A stretch of DNA of 9,910 nt from Bacteroidota bacterium (GCA_029778965.1 JAKPBL010000456.1:1-9910); one strand, 5' to 3'. Positions 1 to 6,966 are shown, counted from the first letter of the stretch. A program made the numbers and translations. The notes: generated by a model not told the origin, from the sequence alone.

Positions 1-1
1 G

Positions 2-2494
2 AATGCCTACACCAGCTTTGACGAAACGGTGTACATACTGCCGGTCCCGACCGATAAGCCGGGCAACCTGGAAAAGGGCTTCCAGGTGCTGGAAGACTGG
101 GCACACCAGGTAACCTATCTCACCGATGATATCAACAATGAAAGGGCGGTGATCCTCGAAGAAAGCCGCCTGGGAAAAGGTGCGACCGACCGGATGATGC
201 AGCAGGTATATCCGAAGCTACTGGCGAACTCCCGCTATGCGAGCCGTCTGCCTATCGGTAAAGACAGCATTATCCGCAGCTTTAATCCCGACCTCATACG
301 CCAGTTTTACAAAGACTGGTACCGCCCCGATCTGATGGCGTTGATGGTAGTGGGTGATATTGATCCCGAAAAAGCCCTGGCACTCGTGAAAAAGCATTTC
401 AGCGGATTGAAAAATCCGGTGAAAGAAAGGCCGCGTCAATGGTCGGAGATTCCGCCGTACAGCCGGCCCGAAGCGCTGGTGGTGACCGATAAGGAGGCGA
501 CCAGCTACAAGGCCAGCATCTATTATCCCATGCAGAAAATGCCGCCGCAAAACACCGGTGGCTCCTATAGGGAATACCTGGTGCGCGAACTGTATACCAT
601 GATGCTGAACCAGCGTTTGCAGGAAATAACCCAGCAGCCCGATCCGCCGTTCCTGGCGGCCGGCACCAGCATGGATGAGGTCGTGGGCGGATACGAAGCT
701 TTCAGCCTGGTCGGAAACCTGGGCACGGGCGATGTGCAAAAAGGACTGAACGCGATGTATACCGAGCTCGAAAGAGCCGGGAAATACGGCTTCACCGCCG
801 CTGAACTCGACCGGGTGAAAAAATCGGTGGCCAGCTCCATTGAACGTGCCTACAACAACCGGGATAAGACTGAATCGGATGTGTATGTTGAAGAGTATGT
901 GAATCATTTCCTCACCGGAGAGGCCATTCCCGGCATTGCGACCGAGTTTGCGTTGGTGAATGAATTTCTTCCTTCAATAACACTCGATGAAGCGTCGGCT
1001 GCTTTTAGGAAAGACATTTCGGTCGATAATCCCTTGCTGGTGGTAACAGGGCCCGATCCCAAAGCCGGCCAGGCCCTGCCCTCGCCGGCCGATCTGCTGG
1101 CCACGATTGCCGCCGTGCGGCAATCGGCAATCCAGCCTTATGAAGACAAAACCGTTGCAGCGAGCCTGCTGGCCGCTAAACCCGCAGCAGGTTCCATCAT
1201 GAAGCGCAGCGAAGACAAAGCGCTTGGCACCGTTGAGCTGCAACTGGGCAACGGCGTTTTTGTTACCCTCAAGCCCACCACGTTTAAAGACGACCAGATA
1301 TTGTTCAGCGCCAGCAGGCCGGGCGGTAAGAATTATTACCCGCTCGCCGATCATTACAGCGCCGAATATGCGGTGCCGGTAGTATCGGCTATGGGTGTGG
1401 GTGAGTTCAGTCCCACTGACCTGCGCAAGATGCTGGCCGGTAAATCTGTATCGGTAAGCGCAATGATGGGAGCGATATCCGACGGGCTTAAAGGCAGCAC
1501 GGGCAACAAAGACCTGGAAACACTTTTCCAGCTTATATACCTGCAGGTAACGGCGCCGCGAAAAGACACAGCGCTGTTTCAGTCGTTCATAACCCGCAAC
1601 AAAACCCAGGTGGCCGGCATCGCCTCCAACCCGCAGGCGGCCTTTGTCGACACGCTTTACCAGGTGATGTTCAACAACAATCCGCTGGCGCCCATTGCCG
1701 TACCCAAAGCCGCTTATTTCGACCAGATTGACCTGGGGAGGGCGCTGTCGATCTACAAGGAACGCATCGGCGATGCCAGCGGCATGCATTATGTTTTTGT
1801 GGGAAGCTTCAAAACAGATAGTATTATCCCGTTGATTGAAACCTACCTGGCAAGCCTGCCTTCATCGGGTAAGCAATTCGAGCGGATCGACAACAAAGTG
1901 CGACCCGTTACCGGCGTAAAATCGCTGGTGGTCAATAAGGGCAAAGAGGCAAAGAGCCTCATCCTGAATTTTTATTCCGGTGAAATTCCTTACAGCGAAG
2001 ACCTGGCGCTAAAAGCGCAGGCGGTGACGGAAGTATTGAATATCCGGATCATTGAAGAACTAAGGGAGAAAATACAGGGTATTTACGGCGGCGGCATTTA
2101 CGGCGAGCTGGAAAAATATCCTTATCCCAATTACAGTTTCGTGCTGCAACTGCCCTGCGGTCCCGAGAAGGTGGACACCCTGCTGAAAGCGGCGAAGGCC
2201 GAAATAGCGCTGATGAGCAGCAAGGGCCCGGGACAGAAATACCTGGACAAGGTGAAAAAGCAATGGCTGGAACAATACAAGACCGGTATCCAGGAAAACA
2301 GCTTCTGGCTCGACCATTTACAATCGATCCGCAGCGGCGGCGCCGACCCCCGCTACCTGCTTAACTACGAATCGCTCGTGCAAAAACTGACACCGCTCGA
2401 TCTCACCCTCGCCGCCCGGAAACTGTTCGACGGCAAGAATGTTTTCAGCGCCGTTCTGATGCCCGAAAAAGAAACCGGGAAGAAGGGGTTTTAG
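2..2494 (+). CDS. M16 family (insulinase-like) zinc metallopeptidase, 5'-truncated
   Basis: The frame is already open at base 2, so the N-terminus and the HxxEH zinc motif lie outside the window; about 830 residues remain before the TAG stop. The visible part begins with a segment typical of M16 enzymes just after HxxEH (AYTSFDETVY). It is followed by NNERAVILEE near bases 137-163, whose last Glu is the likely third zinc ligand. Two M16 C-terminal-type domains follow, and near the end is LREKIQGIYGGGI (about 2060-2098), matching the conserved Arg/Tyr substrate-binding segment of the family's last domain (usually LREKxGxxYG). The size and layout fit the ~930-residue PqqL-like two-halved peptidases common in Bacteroidota, usually exported. 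The signal peptide cannot be seen, so periplasmic location is inference. It converges on the aldolase gene across a shared terminator. Family is confident; substrate is unknown. Confidence 0.95.
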   Translation, partial: NAYTSFDETVYILPVPTDKPGNLEKGFQVLEDWAHQVTYLTDDINNERAVILEESRLGKGATDRMMQQVYPKLLANSRYASRLPIGKDSIIRSFNPDLIRQFYKDWYRPDLMALMVVGDIDPEKALALVKKHFSGLKNPVKERPRQWSEIPPYSRPEALVVTDKEATSYKASIYYPMQKMPPQNTGGSYREYLVRELYTMMLNQRLQEITQQPDPPFLAAGTSMDEVVGGYEAFSLVGNLGTGDVQKGLNAMYTELERAGKYGFTAAELDRVKKSVASSIERAYNNRDKTESDVYVEEYVNHFLTGEAIPGIATEFALVNEFLPSITLDEASAAFRKDISVDNPLLVVTGPDPKAGQALPSPADLLATIAAVRQSAIQPYEDKTVAASLLAAKPAAGSIMKRSEDKALGTVELQLGNGVFVTLKPTTFKDDQILFSASRPGGKNYYPLADHYSAEYAVPVVSAMGVGEFSPTDLRKMLAGKSVSVSAMMGAISDGLKGSTGNKDLETLFQLIYLQVTAPRKDTALFQSFITRNKTQVAGIASNPQAAFVDTLYQVMFNNNPLAPIAVPKAAYFDQIDLGRALSIYKERIGDASGMHYVFVGSFKTDSIIPLIETYLASLPSSGKQFERIDNKVRPVTGVKSLVVNKGKEAKSLILNFYSGEIPYSEDLALKAQAVTEVLNIRIIEELREKIQGIYGGGIYGELEKYPYPNYSFVLQLPCGPEKVDTLLKAAKAEIALMSSKGPGQKYLDKVKKQWLEQYKTGIQENSFWLDHLQSIRSGGADPRYLLNYESLVQKLTPLDLTLAARKLFDGKNVFSAVLMPEKETGKKGF

Positions 2495-2501
2495 CAAACT
2501 G

Positions 2502-2580
2502 AACAGTCAATACATTAAAAGGAATATCGCCTGTCAGCTAGCACCTGACAGGCGATATTCCTTTTAATGTATTGACTGTT
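2502..2580. terminator. Bidirectional intrinsic terminator, 36-bp perfect inverted repeat
   Basis: Arms 2502-2537 and 2545-2580 are exactly complementary over 36 bp, with a 7-base loop (CTAGCAC). The inner part, GGAATATCGCCTGTCAG and its complement, is flanked by AAAA on the left and TTTT on the right, so either transcript ends in a GC-containing stem followed by U residues. It fills almost the whole gap between the convergent M16 peptidase (stop at 2494) and aldolase (stop at 2589) genes, the expected place for a shared terminator. The stem is longer than needed: 15 further AT-rich base pairs continue outside the A/T tracts. Confidence 0.9.
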
Positions 2581-2588
2581 TGTTTACT

Positions 2589-3656
2589 TTATGCATTCCG
2601 GTTGATGCAGTTCAGGTCGGTGAACGCTTCTTCCAGGCGCTGCACAAACGTATCCTGTCCTTTGCGCAACCAGGCGCGGGGATCGTAGTATTTCTTATTG
2701 GGTTTGTCTTTGCCTTCGGGGTTGCCCAACTGACCCTGCAGATAGGCTTCGTTTTTCTTGTAATAGCCGAGCACGCCTTCCCAGAACGCCCATTGCATGT
2801 CGGTGTCGATATTCATTTTGATAACACCGTAACCGAGGGTTTCATGGATCTGGTTTTTGGGTGAGCCGCTGCCGCCGTGGAATACGAAATAAACGGGCTT
2901 GTCGGCCGTTTTGAAATGCTCCTGCACATAGGCCTGGCTGTTGCGTAAAATCTCCGGACGCAGCTCAACATTCCCCGGGCTGTAAACACCGTGCACGTTG
3001 CCGAAAGCGGCTGCCACCGTGAACAGCTTGCCTACCTTGCTCAGCTCTTCGTACGCATAAGCCACGTGCTGCGGCTGGGTATAGAGCTTGTCGTTCTCGA
3101 CGCCGCTGTTGTCCACGCCGTCTTCTTCGCCGCCGGTGACACCGAGCTCAATCTCGATGCTCATGCCGAGGGGCGCCATCCGTTTGAAAAATTCTACCGA
3201 GGTCCGGATATTTTCTTCGATCGGCTCTTCCGACAGGTCGAGCATGTGTGAGCTGAAAAGAGGCACGCCTTTTTCCTTTTTGTATTGCTCGCCGGCATCG
3301 ATCAGGGCACTGATCCAGGGTAACCATTTGTGAGCGGCATGGTCGGTATGGAGCACCACGGGTACGCCGTAGTATTTGGCTACATTATGTACGTGGAGGG
3401 CGCCCGAAATAGCGCCTGAGATATTTGCCTGGAGCTTATCGTTGGGCATTCCCTTGCCGGCAATGAACTGCGCCCCCCCGTTGGAAAACTGGATGATAAC
3501 GGGTGAATTCACCTTGGCGGCTGTTTCGAGTACGGCATTGATGGAATCGGTGCCGATGGTATTGACCGCGGGCAGGGCGAAATTATTCGACTTGGCATCA
3601 TTGTACAAGGCTTCCAGTTCATTTCCGAAAAGGACGCCGGCGCTGTATTTTTTCAT
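2589..3656 (-). CDS. fbaA: Class II fructose-bisphosphate aldolase
   Basis: A 355-residue protein of the class IIa, E. coli FbaA type (359 aa). It cleaves fructose 1,6-bisphosphate to dihydroxyacetone phosphate and glyceraldehyde 3-phosphate in cytosolic glycolysis, and runs the reverse reaction in gluconeogenesis. All key residues are present at a constant offset of four from E. coli: catalytic Asp105 and zinc His106 in LHTDHAAHKWLPW, Glu170, Glu178 in TGGEEDGVDN, zinc His222 in GNVHGVY, zinc His260 in FHGGSGS, Asn282/Asp284 in KMNIDTD, and the phosphate-binding Arg327 in DPRAWLR. The start at ATG 3656 gives a normal-length N-terminus; no Shine-Dalgarno is visible, as is usual in this phylum. 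A partial -7 element (TATATTAG, 3696-3689) lies 32 bases upstream. It follows the kinase-like gene on the same strand after 98 bases, so read-through from that gene is possible but not shown. Confidence 0.98.
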   Translation of the reverse strand: MKKYSAGVLFGNELEALYNDAKSNNFALPAVNTIGTDSINAVLETAAKVNSPVIIQFSNGGAQFIAGKGMPNDKLQANISGAISGALHVHNVAKYYGVPVVLHTDHAAHKWLPWISALIDAGEQYKKEKGVPLFSSHMLDLSEEPIEENIRTSVEFFKRMAPLGMSIEIELGVTGGEEDGVDNSGVENDKLYTQPQHVAYAYEELSKVGKLFTVAAAFGNVHGVYSPGNVELRPEILRNSQAYVQEHFKTADKPVYFVFHGGSGSPKNQIHETLGYGVIKMNIDTDMQWAFWEGVLGYYKKNEAYLQGQLGNPEGKDKPNKKYYDPRAWLRKGQDTFVQRLEEAFTDLNCINRNA

Positions 3657-3722
3657 GTTCGTTGCTTGTTGATAAGTGAAATGAATCGCTAATATACGCT
3701 ATCCCGGTAAATCGGCCGGAAG

Positions 3723-3754
3723 GCAGGCTCGTCGCCTGCGAAACCCGCAGCGGG
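3723..3754 (-). terminator. Paired GC-rich hairpins after the kinase-like gene, possible terminator
   Basis: Immediately after the TAG stop at 3755 the minus strand has CCCGC-T-GCGGG (3754-3744), then GCAGGC-GACGA-GCCTGC (3739-3723), a perfect 6-bp stem with a 5-base loop. Only short T runs follow (TTT between the two stems, CTTCC after the second), so this is a weak intrinsic terminator at best. It lies in the 98-base gap before the aldolase gene and could attenuate read-through. Confidence 0.35.
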
Positions 3755-4795
3755 CTAATCGCGGTTCCGCTGTCCGAACCGGGGCACCAGCAGCAGGTTC
3801 TTGCGCAGGCACACTTTGAGGTGTTCTTTTACCAACTGGCCCATATTCTGGGCTTTCAGCAGGTTTGGATTGCCGTGGTGGAAATCGCTGAGTTCCTGCT
3901 TCAACTGGTTGACCTTTTCCCGGGTCGATACATGGTCTTTCACCATGATATCGAGCAGGTCTTTGATGCGGTACCGGGCCGACACGAGGCGAAAGGTCAT
4001 CATCGTCCGTTCTTCGCTCTGGTACTGGCGGATCGACTCTTCATTTAAATAACGCAGCGCATTTTCGACCAGCCGGTTGTTTTCTTTGAAGAACTGGGGA
4101 AGGTACAGGTTCCGTCGCCCTTCATAGCTCTGCTGGTCGAAGTCGATGGCCCGGATGCGGTATTGGTAGTCTTCTATATCGGGGGTGATATCCACCACGA
4201 AATTATAGCTGCGCATATCGCCCAGCAGGCGTACAAAGCAGCGTTCATTGAACTTCACAAATTCTTTCGCGAGCCTGATCTTGTTGGTTTCAGTGCGGTC
4301 GAGGTGCTGTTGTATATAGATGTCGCCGGGTATGCCCGGTATATGCTCTTCTACCAAGGTGTGCTGGTGCGTAAAGTAAGTGATGCGGTTGGGCGAAAGC
4401 ATGTCTTCCAGCTCAAGCCCGTAAACGCGCGACGCATCGGCTACCTTAATGTAATAGTGGTCGTAGTTGTCGTTGTATTTGTTGACGATCCTGATGCGGA
4501 AAGGGCGGGAGTTGCCAAAGGGGCAATAATCGACCCGAGCCACATCGAGGTGGCTGCTGAAGCTCATGTCCCCCTCCGTTTTAAGAATGGCGTAGATCTG
4601 TATCAGGCCATCGCGCAGGTACTCCCATTCCCGGCTGTCGTAGGCGACCGATTCCCAATAGGTAGGCTGGCCCTCTTTGTTTTTTACGGGGAAAGAATAG
4701 GTGAAATGGAGCAGGTCGCGGTAGGCGACGGGCAGTTTTACTTCGCGGCCATGCAGCTTCAGGAAACCGCGCAGCCGGTCATTGACCGGGAACAT
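3755..4795 (-). CDS. Uncharacterised protein with protein-kinase-like catalytic residues
   Basis: I do not recognise the family by name. From ATG 4795 it is a 346-residue soluble, charged protein. Several segments line up in the order of a kinase fold: a strand ending in Lys (YYIKVAD, Lys117), a helix with acidic residues (GLELEDML, 125-132), a hinge-like LVEEHIPG (147-154), a catalytic loop LLGDMRSYNFVV with Asp193 and Asn198 spaced exactly as in HRDLKPEN and Arg195 in the Lys position, then RAIDFD with Asp218 in the DFG position. The C-terminal third (about 240-346) is helical and basic. Identity as a kinase-like fold is inference from motifs; activity on protein or small molecule is unknown. 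Start choice: the frame stays open to a GTG at 4984, and a TTG at 4855 would add a linker-like 20 residues. The region beyond 4855 encodes Cys-rich hydrophobic sequence with T-rich third positions that looks non-coding, and 4795 is the first ATG. No Shine-Dalgarno is seen. Confidence 0.8.
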   Translation of the reverse strand: MFPVNDRLRGFLKLHGREVKLPVAYRDLLHFTYSFPVKNKEGQPTYWESVAYDSREWEYLRDGLIQIYAILKTEGDMSFSSHLDVARVDYCPFGNSRPFRIRIVNKYNDNYDHYYIKVADASRVYGLELEDMLSPNRITYFTHQHTLVEEHIPGIPGDIYIQQHLDRTETNKIRLAKEFVKFNERCFVRLLGDMRSYNFVVDITPDIEDYQYRIRAIDFDQQSYEGRRNLYLPQFFKENNRLVENALRYLNEESIRQYQSEERTMMTFRLVSARYRIKDLLDIMVKDHVSTREKVNQLKQELSDFHHGNPNLLKAQNMGQLVKEHLKVCLRKNLLLVPRFGQRNRD

Positions 4796-4964
4796 CGGTT
4801 TTTTGCGCGATGGCTTGCCGCTGTCGGCAGATTCGGGAGGAAGGCTGAATTCCAATATGGTAAAGTTGGCCCAATATCGGAAAACCGGCGAAATAACGGT
4901 TATACAAATAGCAGACAATGCCACCGGGCAACGAAAAAGGGCTAAGAGGAACAGCGGGAGAGGA

Positions 4965-5023
4965 GTAAAACAGGAGGAGACCACTTCGGCCCCCTGCCTT
5001 ACAGGTTACTGTAAAACAGGAGG
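4965..5023 (+). repeat. Direct repeat of a 13-mer, period 46
   Basis: GTAAAACAGGAGG occurs at 4965-4977 and again at 5011-5023. The second copy forms part of the right side of the hairpin at 4988-5027. Function is unknown. Confidence 0.6.
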
Positions 5024-5027
5024 GGCC
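4988..5027. repeat. Compound hairpin upstream of the kinase-like gene
   Basis: The stem segments nest in order: GGCCCC (4988-4993) with GGGGCC (5022-5027), then CTG (4994-4996) with CAG (5017-5019), then TTACAG (4999-5004) with CTGTAA (5009-5014), closing on a GTTA tetraloop. Small internal mismatches separate them. No T run follows on either strand, so it is not an obvious terminator. On the minus strand it would lie in the leader, roughly 190 bases before the ATG of the kinase-like gene. Confidence 0.5.
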
Positions 5028-5083
5028 CGGATTCATTAAGTGGTTTTAAGGACTTGGTCGGTCATCAATAGACATTGGATTTT

Positions 5084-5154
5084 TGAACCCGGCCACTTTT
5101 TTAAAAACGGTTTGGACTGGTTACTGGACTTGGACTTGCTCGGTGCCGGGTTCA
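5084..5154. repeat. Long-range inverted repeat, 10-bp perfect arms
   Basis: TGAACCCGGC (5084-5093) and GCCGGGTTCA (5145-5154) are exact reverse complements, and the pairing extends inward by two more base pairs if C5094 is bulged. The 50-odd bases between hold TTTTTTAAAAA and the TGGACT words. It could close a stem with a large loop in a transcript of either strand. Function is unknown. Confidence 0.5.
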
Positions 5155-5245
5155 TTTTTCTACGGTCTTTCTAAGGATGCTGGTAATGGTTTTTCGGTTC
5201 TGGATTTTTGGTTTTTCTTCAGGATCTGGAATTTAAAACAAGAAG

Positions 5246-5273
5246 TTGACTGATACTGGATTTTTTACTTTTG
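5246..5273 (+). promoter_or_regulatory. Candidate Bacteroidota promoter, plus strand
   Basis: TACTTTTG at 5266-5273 matches the TAnnTTTG -7 consensus. TTG at 5246-5248 lies 17 bases upstream, slightly short of the usual 19-21. No gene follows on this strand before the antisense 3' end of the PLP enzyme gene, so it is either spurious in this T-rich sequence or drives a small or antisense RNA. Confidence 0.25.
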
Positions 5274-5346
5274 GTCTCTTCGAAGGAATTGGATCTACTG
5301 GATTTTAGGTGCTGAAATCATTTGGCTTTTATCAGGATGCTTGGAT

Positions 5347-5364
5347 ATTGATCAACTGATCAAT
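5347..5364. repeat. Short perfect hairpin or palindromic site
   Basis: ATTGATC (5347-5353) and GATCAAT (5358-5364) are exact complements around AACT. It sits just inside the candidate minus-strand transcription start near 5369, so it could be an operator or the first hairpin of a leader. Could also be chance. Confidence 0.35.
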
Positions 5365-5375
5365 CAACTTCGATA

Positions 5376-5383
5376 CAAATATA
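5376..5383 (-). promoter_or_regulatory. Candidate -7 element for the kinase-like gene
   Basis: Read on the minus strand, 5383-5376 is TATATTTG, a full match to TAnnTTTG. No clear TTTG lies at the -33 position; TTTTC is the nearest, about 18 bases upstream. Use of this site would start a transcript near 5369 with a leader of roughly 570 bases before ATG 4795. Supported by motif only. Confidence 0.35.
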
Positions 5384-5496
5384 CAGGGCGTCTGATAGGT
5401 AGAAAATAGCGCTTTTGCCTGATTTTAACAGTTCGGTTTTTACAGCGGCAATCGTATTATTTCGGTTATTGGTGATCGTTTGTTTACGAAAACAGG

Positions 5497-5514
5497 TATC
5501 GTAATTATACGATA
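5497..5514. repeat. AT-rich perfect hairpin downstream of the PLP enzyme gene
   Basis: TATCGTA (5497-5503) and TACGATA (5508-5514) are exact complements around ATTA. It lies 73 bases past the stop of the PLP enzyme gene. On the minus strand it is followed by CCTGTTTTCG, so it could be a weak terminator for that gene, or an operator-like palindrome. Confidence 0.35.
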
Positions 5515-5587
5515 TGCATGGGCCGCAGTTCATGCTGAAACTACGTGTAATGCAGCAGGGTATCGGGTTGCAGCGATTCGGACCGGG

Positions 5588-6949
5588 CTATTTGCCCAGC
5601 GCCTGGAGCACGTCGTATTTGGTAACGATCTGGTAATTCCCCGCTTCATCACGGCTGATGACGGCGCCGTTTTCGCGGTTGATGAGTGTACTCAGCTTCT
5701 CTACAGCGGTAAAAAAATCCACCACCGTGAAAGGCGGCTCCATTACAGCGGCCACCGTTGCCTGTTTGATACCGGCATCAGTGAAAATTTTCTGGAAGAG
5801 CCCGCTTTCGCTGATGGCGCCTGTTACCTGGTCGTTGTCTATCACAGGGATATGCTCGATATCGTATTTCCGCATCAGCGCTACCGCTTCCGCCACGGTT
5901 TGGTCGGGCGATAAGCTCACCAGCTTTTCGACCGGCCCGCGGGCACTGACTATGTCCTTAAAGGTTTTTACATCGAGGAACCCGCGTTCTATCATCCATT
6001 GGTCGTTATACACTTTCGCCACATAGCGGCTGCCATGGTCGTGCAGAATGCAAACCACCAGGTCGTCTTTTTTCAGCCTGCTGCCCAGTTGCATAAGTCC
6101 CTGCAGGCAGCTTCCGGCGCTGTAACCGCAGAACAGGCCTTCTTCGCGGGCAAGCTTACGGGCCATGACGGCGCCGTCTTTATCTGTTACCTGCTCAAAA
6201 TGATCGATCACCGACATATCGTAATTGGCGGGCACAAAGTCTTCGCCAAACCCTTCGGAAATATATGGATGCACTTCGTTCATGTCGATTTCGCCCGTGC
6301 GAAAATATTTGGTCAGCAGCGATCCAAACACATCGATGGCCCATACCTGGATGGCCGGGTTCTTTTCTTTCAGGTATTGCGCGGTACCGGTAACCGTTCC
6401 GCCGGTGCCCGCCGTGCAAACCAGGTGCGTGACCTTCCCGTCGGTTTGCTGCCAGATTTCCGGCCCCGTGGTTTCATAATGCGCCAGCCGGTTGGCGAGG
6501 TTGTCGTACTGGTTGCAGTGAAAAGAATTCGGGATCTCGCGGGCCAAACGGCGGGCGACGGAATAATAAGAGTTGGGATCATCGGGCTCTACGTTCGTGG
6601 GGCAAACAATCACTTCGGCGCCGACGGCTTTCAGTATATCCATTTTCTCCTTGCTCTGCTTGTCGGTGGTGGTGAAAATACACTTGTACCCTTTCACTAC
6701 CGCCGCCAGAGCCAGGCCCATACCCGTATTGCCGCTGGTGCATTCGATAATGGTTCCACCCGGTTTGAGCTTTCCTTCCTGTTCGGCCACCTCCACCATT
6801 TTCAGGGCCATCCGGTCTTTGATGGAATGGCCCGGATTGAAATAATCCACTTTAGCCAATACAGTGGCCGGCAGGGCTTTTGTAATTTTGTTGAGCCGAA
6901 CCAGCGGGGTATTGCCGATGGTTTCAAGTATATTATTCTTTATGTTCAT
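5588..6949 (-). CDS. cbs: Cystathionine beta-synthase type PLP enzyme with C-terminal CBS-domain pair
   Basis: A 453-residue fold-type II PLP enzyme, expected to condense serine (or an activated serine) with homocysteine or sulfide in cytosolic sulfur amino acid metabolism. The PLP lysine is Lys44 in PGHSIKDRM. TSGNTGMG (71-78) is the substrate loop and GTGGT (181-185) binds the PLP phosphate. The segments NQYDNLANRLAHYETTGPEI, SEGFGEDFVP and CGYSAGSC resemble cystathionine beta-synthase more than plain cysteine synthase. Residues about 337-390 and 398-450 form two CBS motifs, a probable adenosyl-ligand regulatory module. The N-terminal haem domain of animal enzymes is absent. The frame is open to 7048, but MNIKNNILETIGNTPLVRL from ATG 6949 is the normal N-terminus; ATG 6964 would add five residues, and anything longer would overlap the divergent hydrolase. 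O-acetylserine-dependent cysteine synthase activity remains possible. Confidence 0.93.
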   Translation of the reverse strand: MNIKNNILETIGNTPLVRLNKITKALPATVLAKVDYFNPGHSIKDRMALKMVEVAEQEGKLKPGGTIIECTSGNTGMGLALAAVVKGYKCIFTTTDKQSKEKMDILKAVGAEVIVCPTNVEPDDPNSYYSVARRLAREIPNSFHCNQYDNLANRLAHYETTGPEIWQQTDGKVTHLVCTAGTGGTVTGTAQYLKEKNPAIQVWAIDVFGSLLTKYFRTGEIDMNEVHPYISEGFGEDFVPANYDMSVIDHFEQVTDKDGAVMARKLAREEGLFCGYSAGSCLQGLMQLGSRLKKDDLVVCILHDHGSRYVAKVYNDQWMIERGFLDVKTFKDIVSARGPVEKLVSLSPDQTVAEAVALMRKYDIEHIPVIDNDQVTGAISESGLFQKIFTDAGIKQATVAAVMEPPFTVVDFFTAVEKLSTLINRENGAVISRDEAGNYQIVTKYDVLQALGK

Positions 6950-6966
6950 GTTAAGCGGTTGCATAA

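Larger units (their letters stand above)
5075..5346 (+). repeat. Cluster of degenerate TGGAT(T)n words
   Basis: TGGAT or a close variant appears at 5076, 5201, 5227 (TGGAA), 5257, 5290, 5299 and 5342. Three of these continue as TGGATTTTT. TGGACT words cluster at 5113-5138. A related 13-mer, GGACTTGNTCGGT, occurs at 5050-5062 and 5132-5144 with one mismatch. Spacing is irregular, so this is not a CRISPR array or tandem repeat. On the minus strand the words read AATCCAG, a short reiterated motif in a possible leader RNA. Confidence 0.45.
4796..5587. other. ~790-base stretch without a convincing gene; T-rich, repeat-rich intergenic region
   Basis: Between the starts or stops of the kinase-like gene and the PLP enzyme there is no open frame with coding character beyond the possible N-terminal extension of the kinase-like gene (up to 4855 or 4984). 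From about 5040 to 5345 the plus strand is T-rich with reiterated TGGAT and TGGACT words, unlike the GC-rich genes on both sides. It contains a compound hairpin (4988-5027), a duplicated 13-mer, a long-range inverted repeat (5084-5154), two short hairpins (5347-5364 and 5497-5514) and candidate -7 elements on both strands. If the minus-strand -7 element at 5383-5376 is used, much of this would be a leader of about 570 bases for the kinase-like gene. Confidence 0.7.

Noticed and set aside
218..1789. Minus-strand open frames of 229 and 271 codons
   Set aside because: Antisense shadows of the M16 peptidase gene, rich in His/Arg/Gln without recognisable domains.
4163..4945. 260-codon plus-strand open frame
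   Set aside because: Mostly antisense to the kinase-like gene. Its Val-rich run around 4440-4490 comes from reading Asn/Tyr/Asp codons in reverse. The minus-strand frame has kinase-type motifs; this one has none.
4796..4984. N-terminal extension of the kinase-like protein to a GTG at 4984, which would add a hydrophobic segment
   Set aside because: The sequence beyond 4855 is Cys-rich and hydrophobic with T-rich third positions unlike the rest of the gene. The part from 4855 to 4796 is linker-like and may be coding from a TTG, so this is left open in the feature entry.
5040..5174. 44-codon plus-strand frame from a GTG, aromatic and Leu-rich
   Set aside because: Too short, GTG start, no ribosome binding site, and the aromatic content follows from the TGGA/TTT words; no independent support.
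5040..5370. CRISPR array or tandem repeat
   Set aside because: The repeated words are 5-9 bases, degenerate and irregularly spaced; there are no constant spacers and no cas genes nearby.
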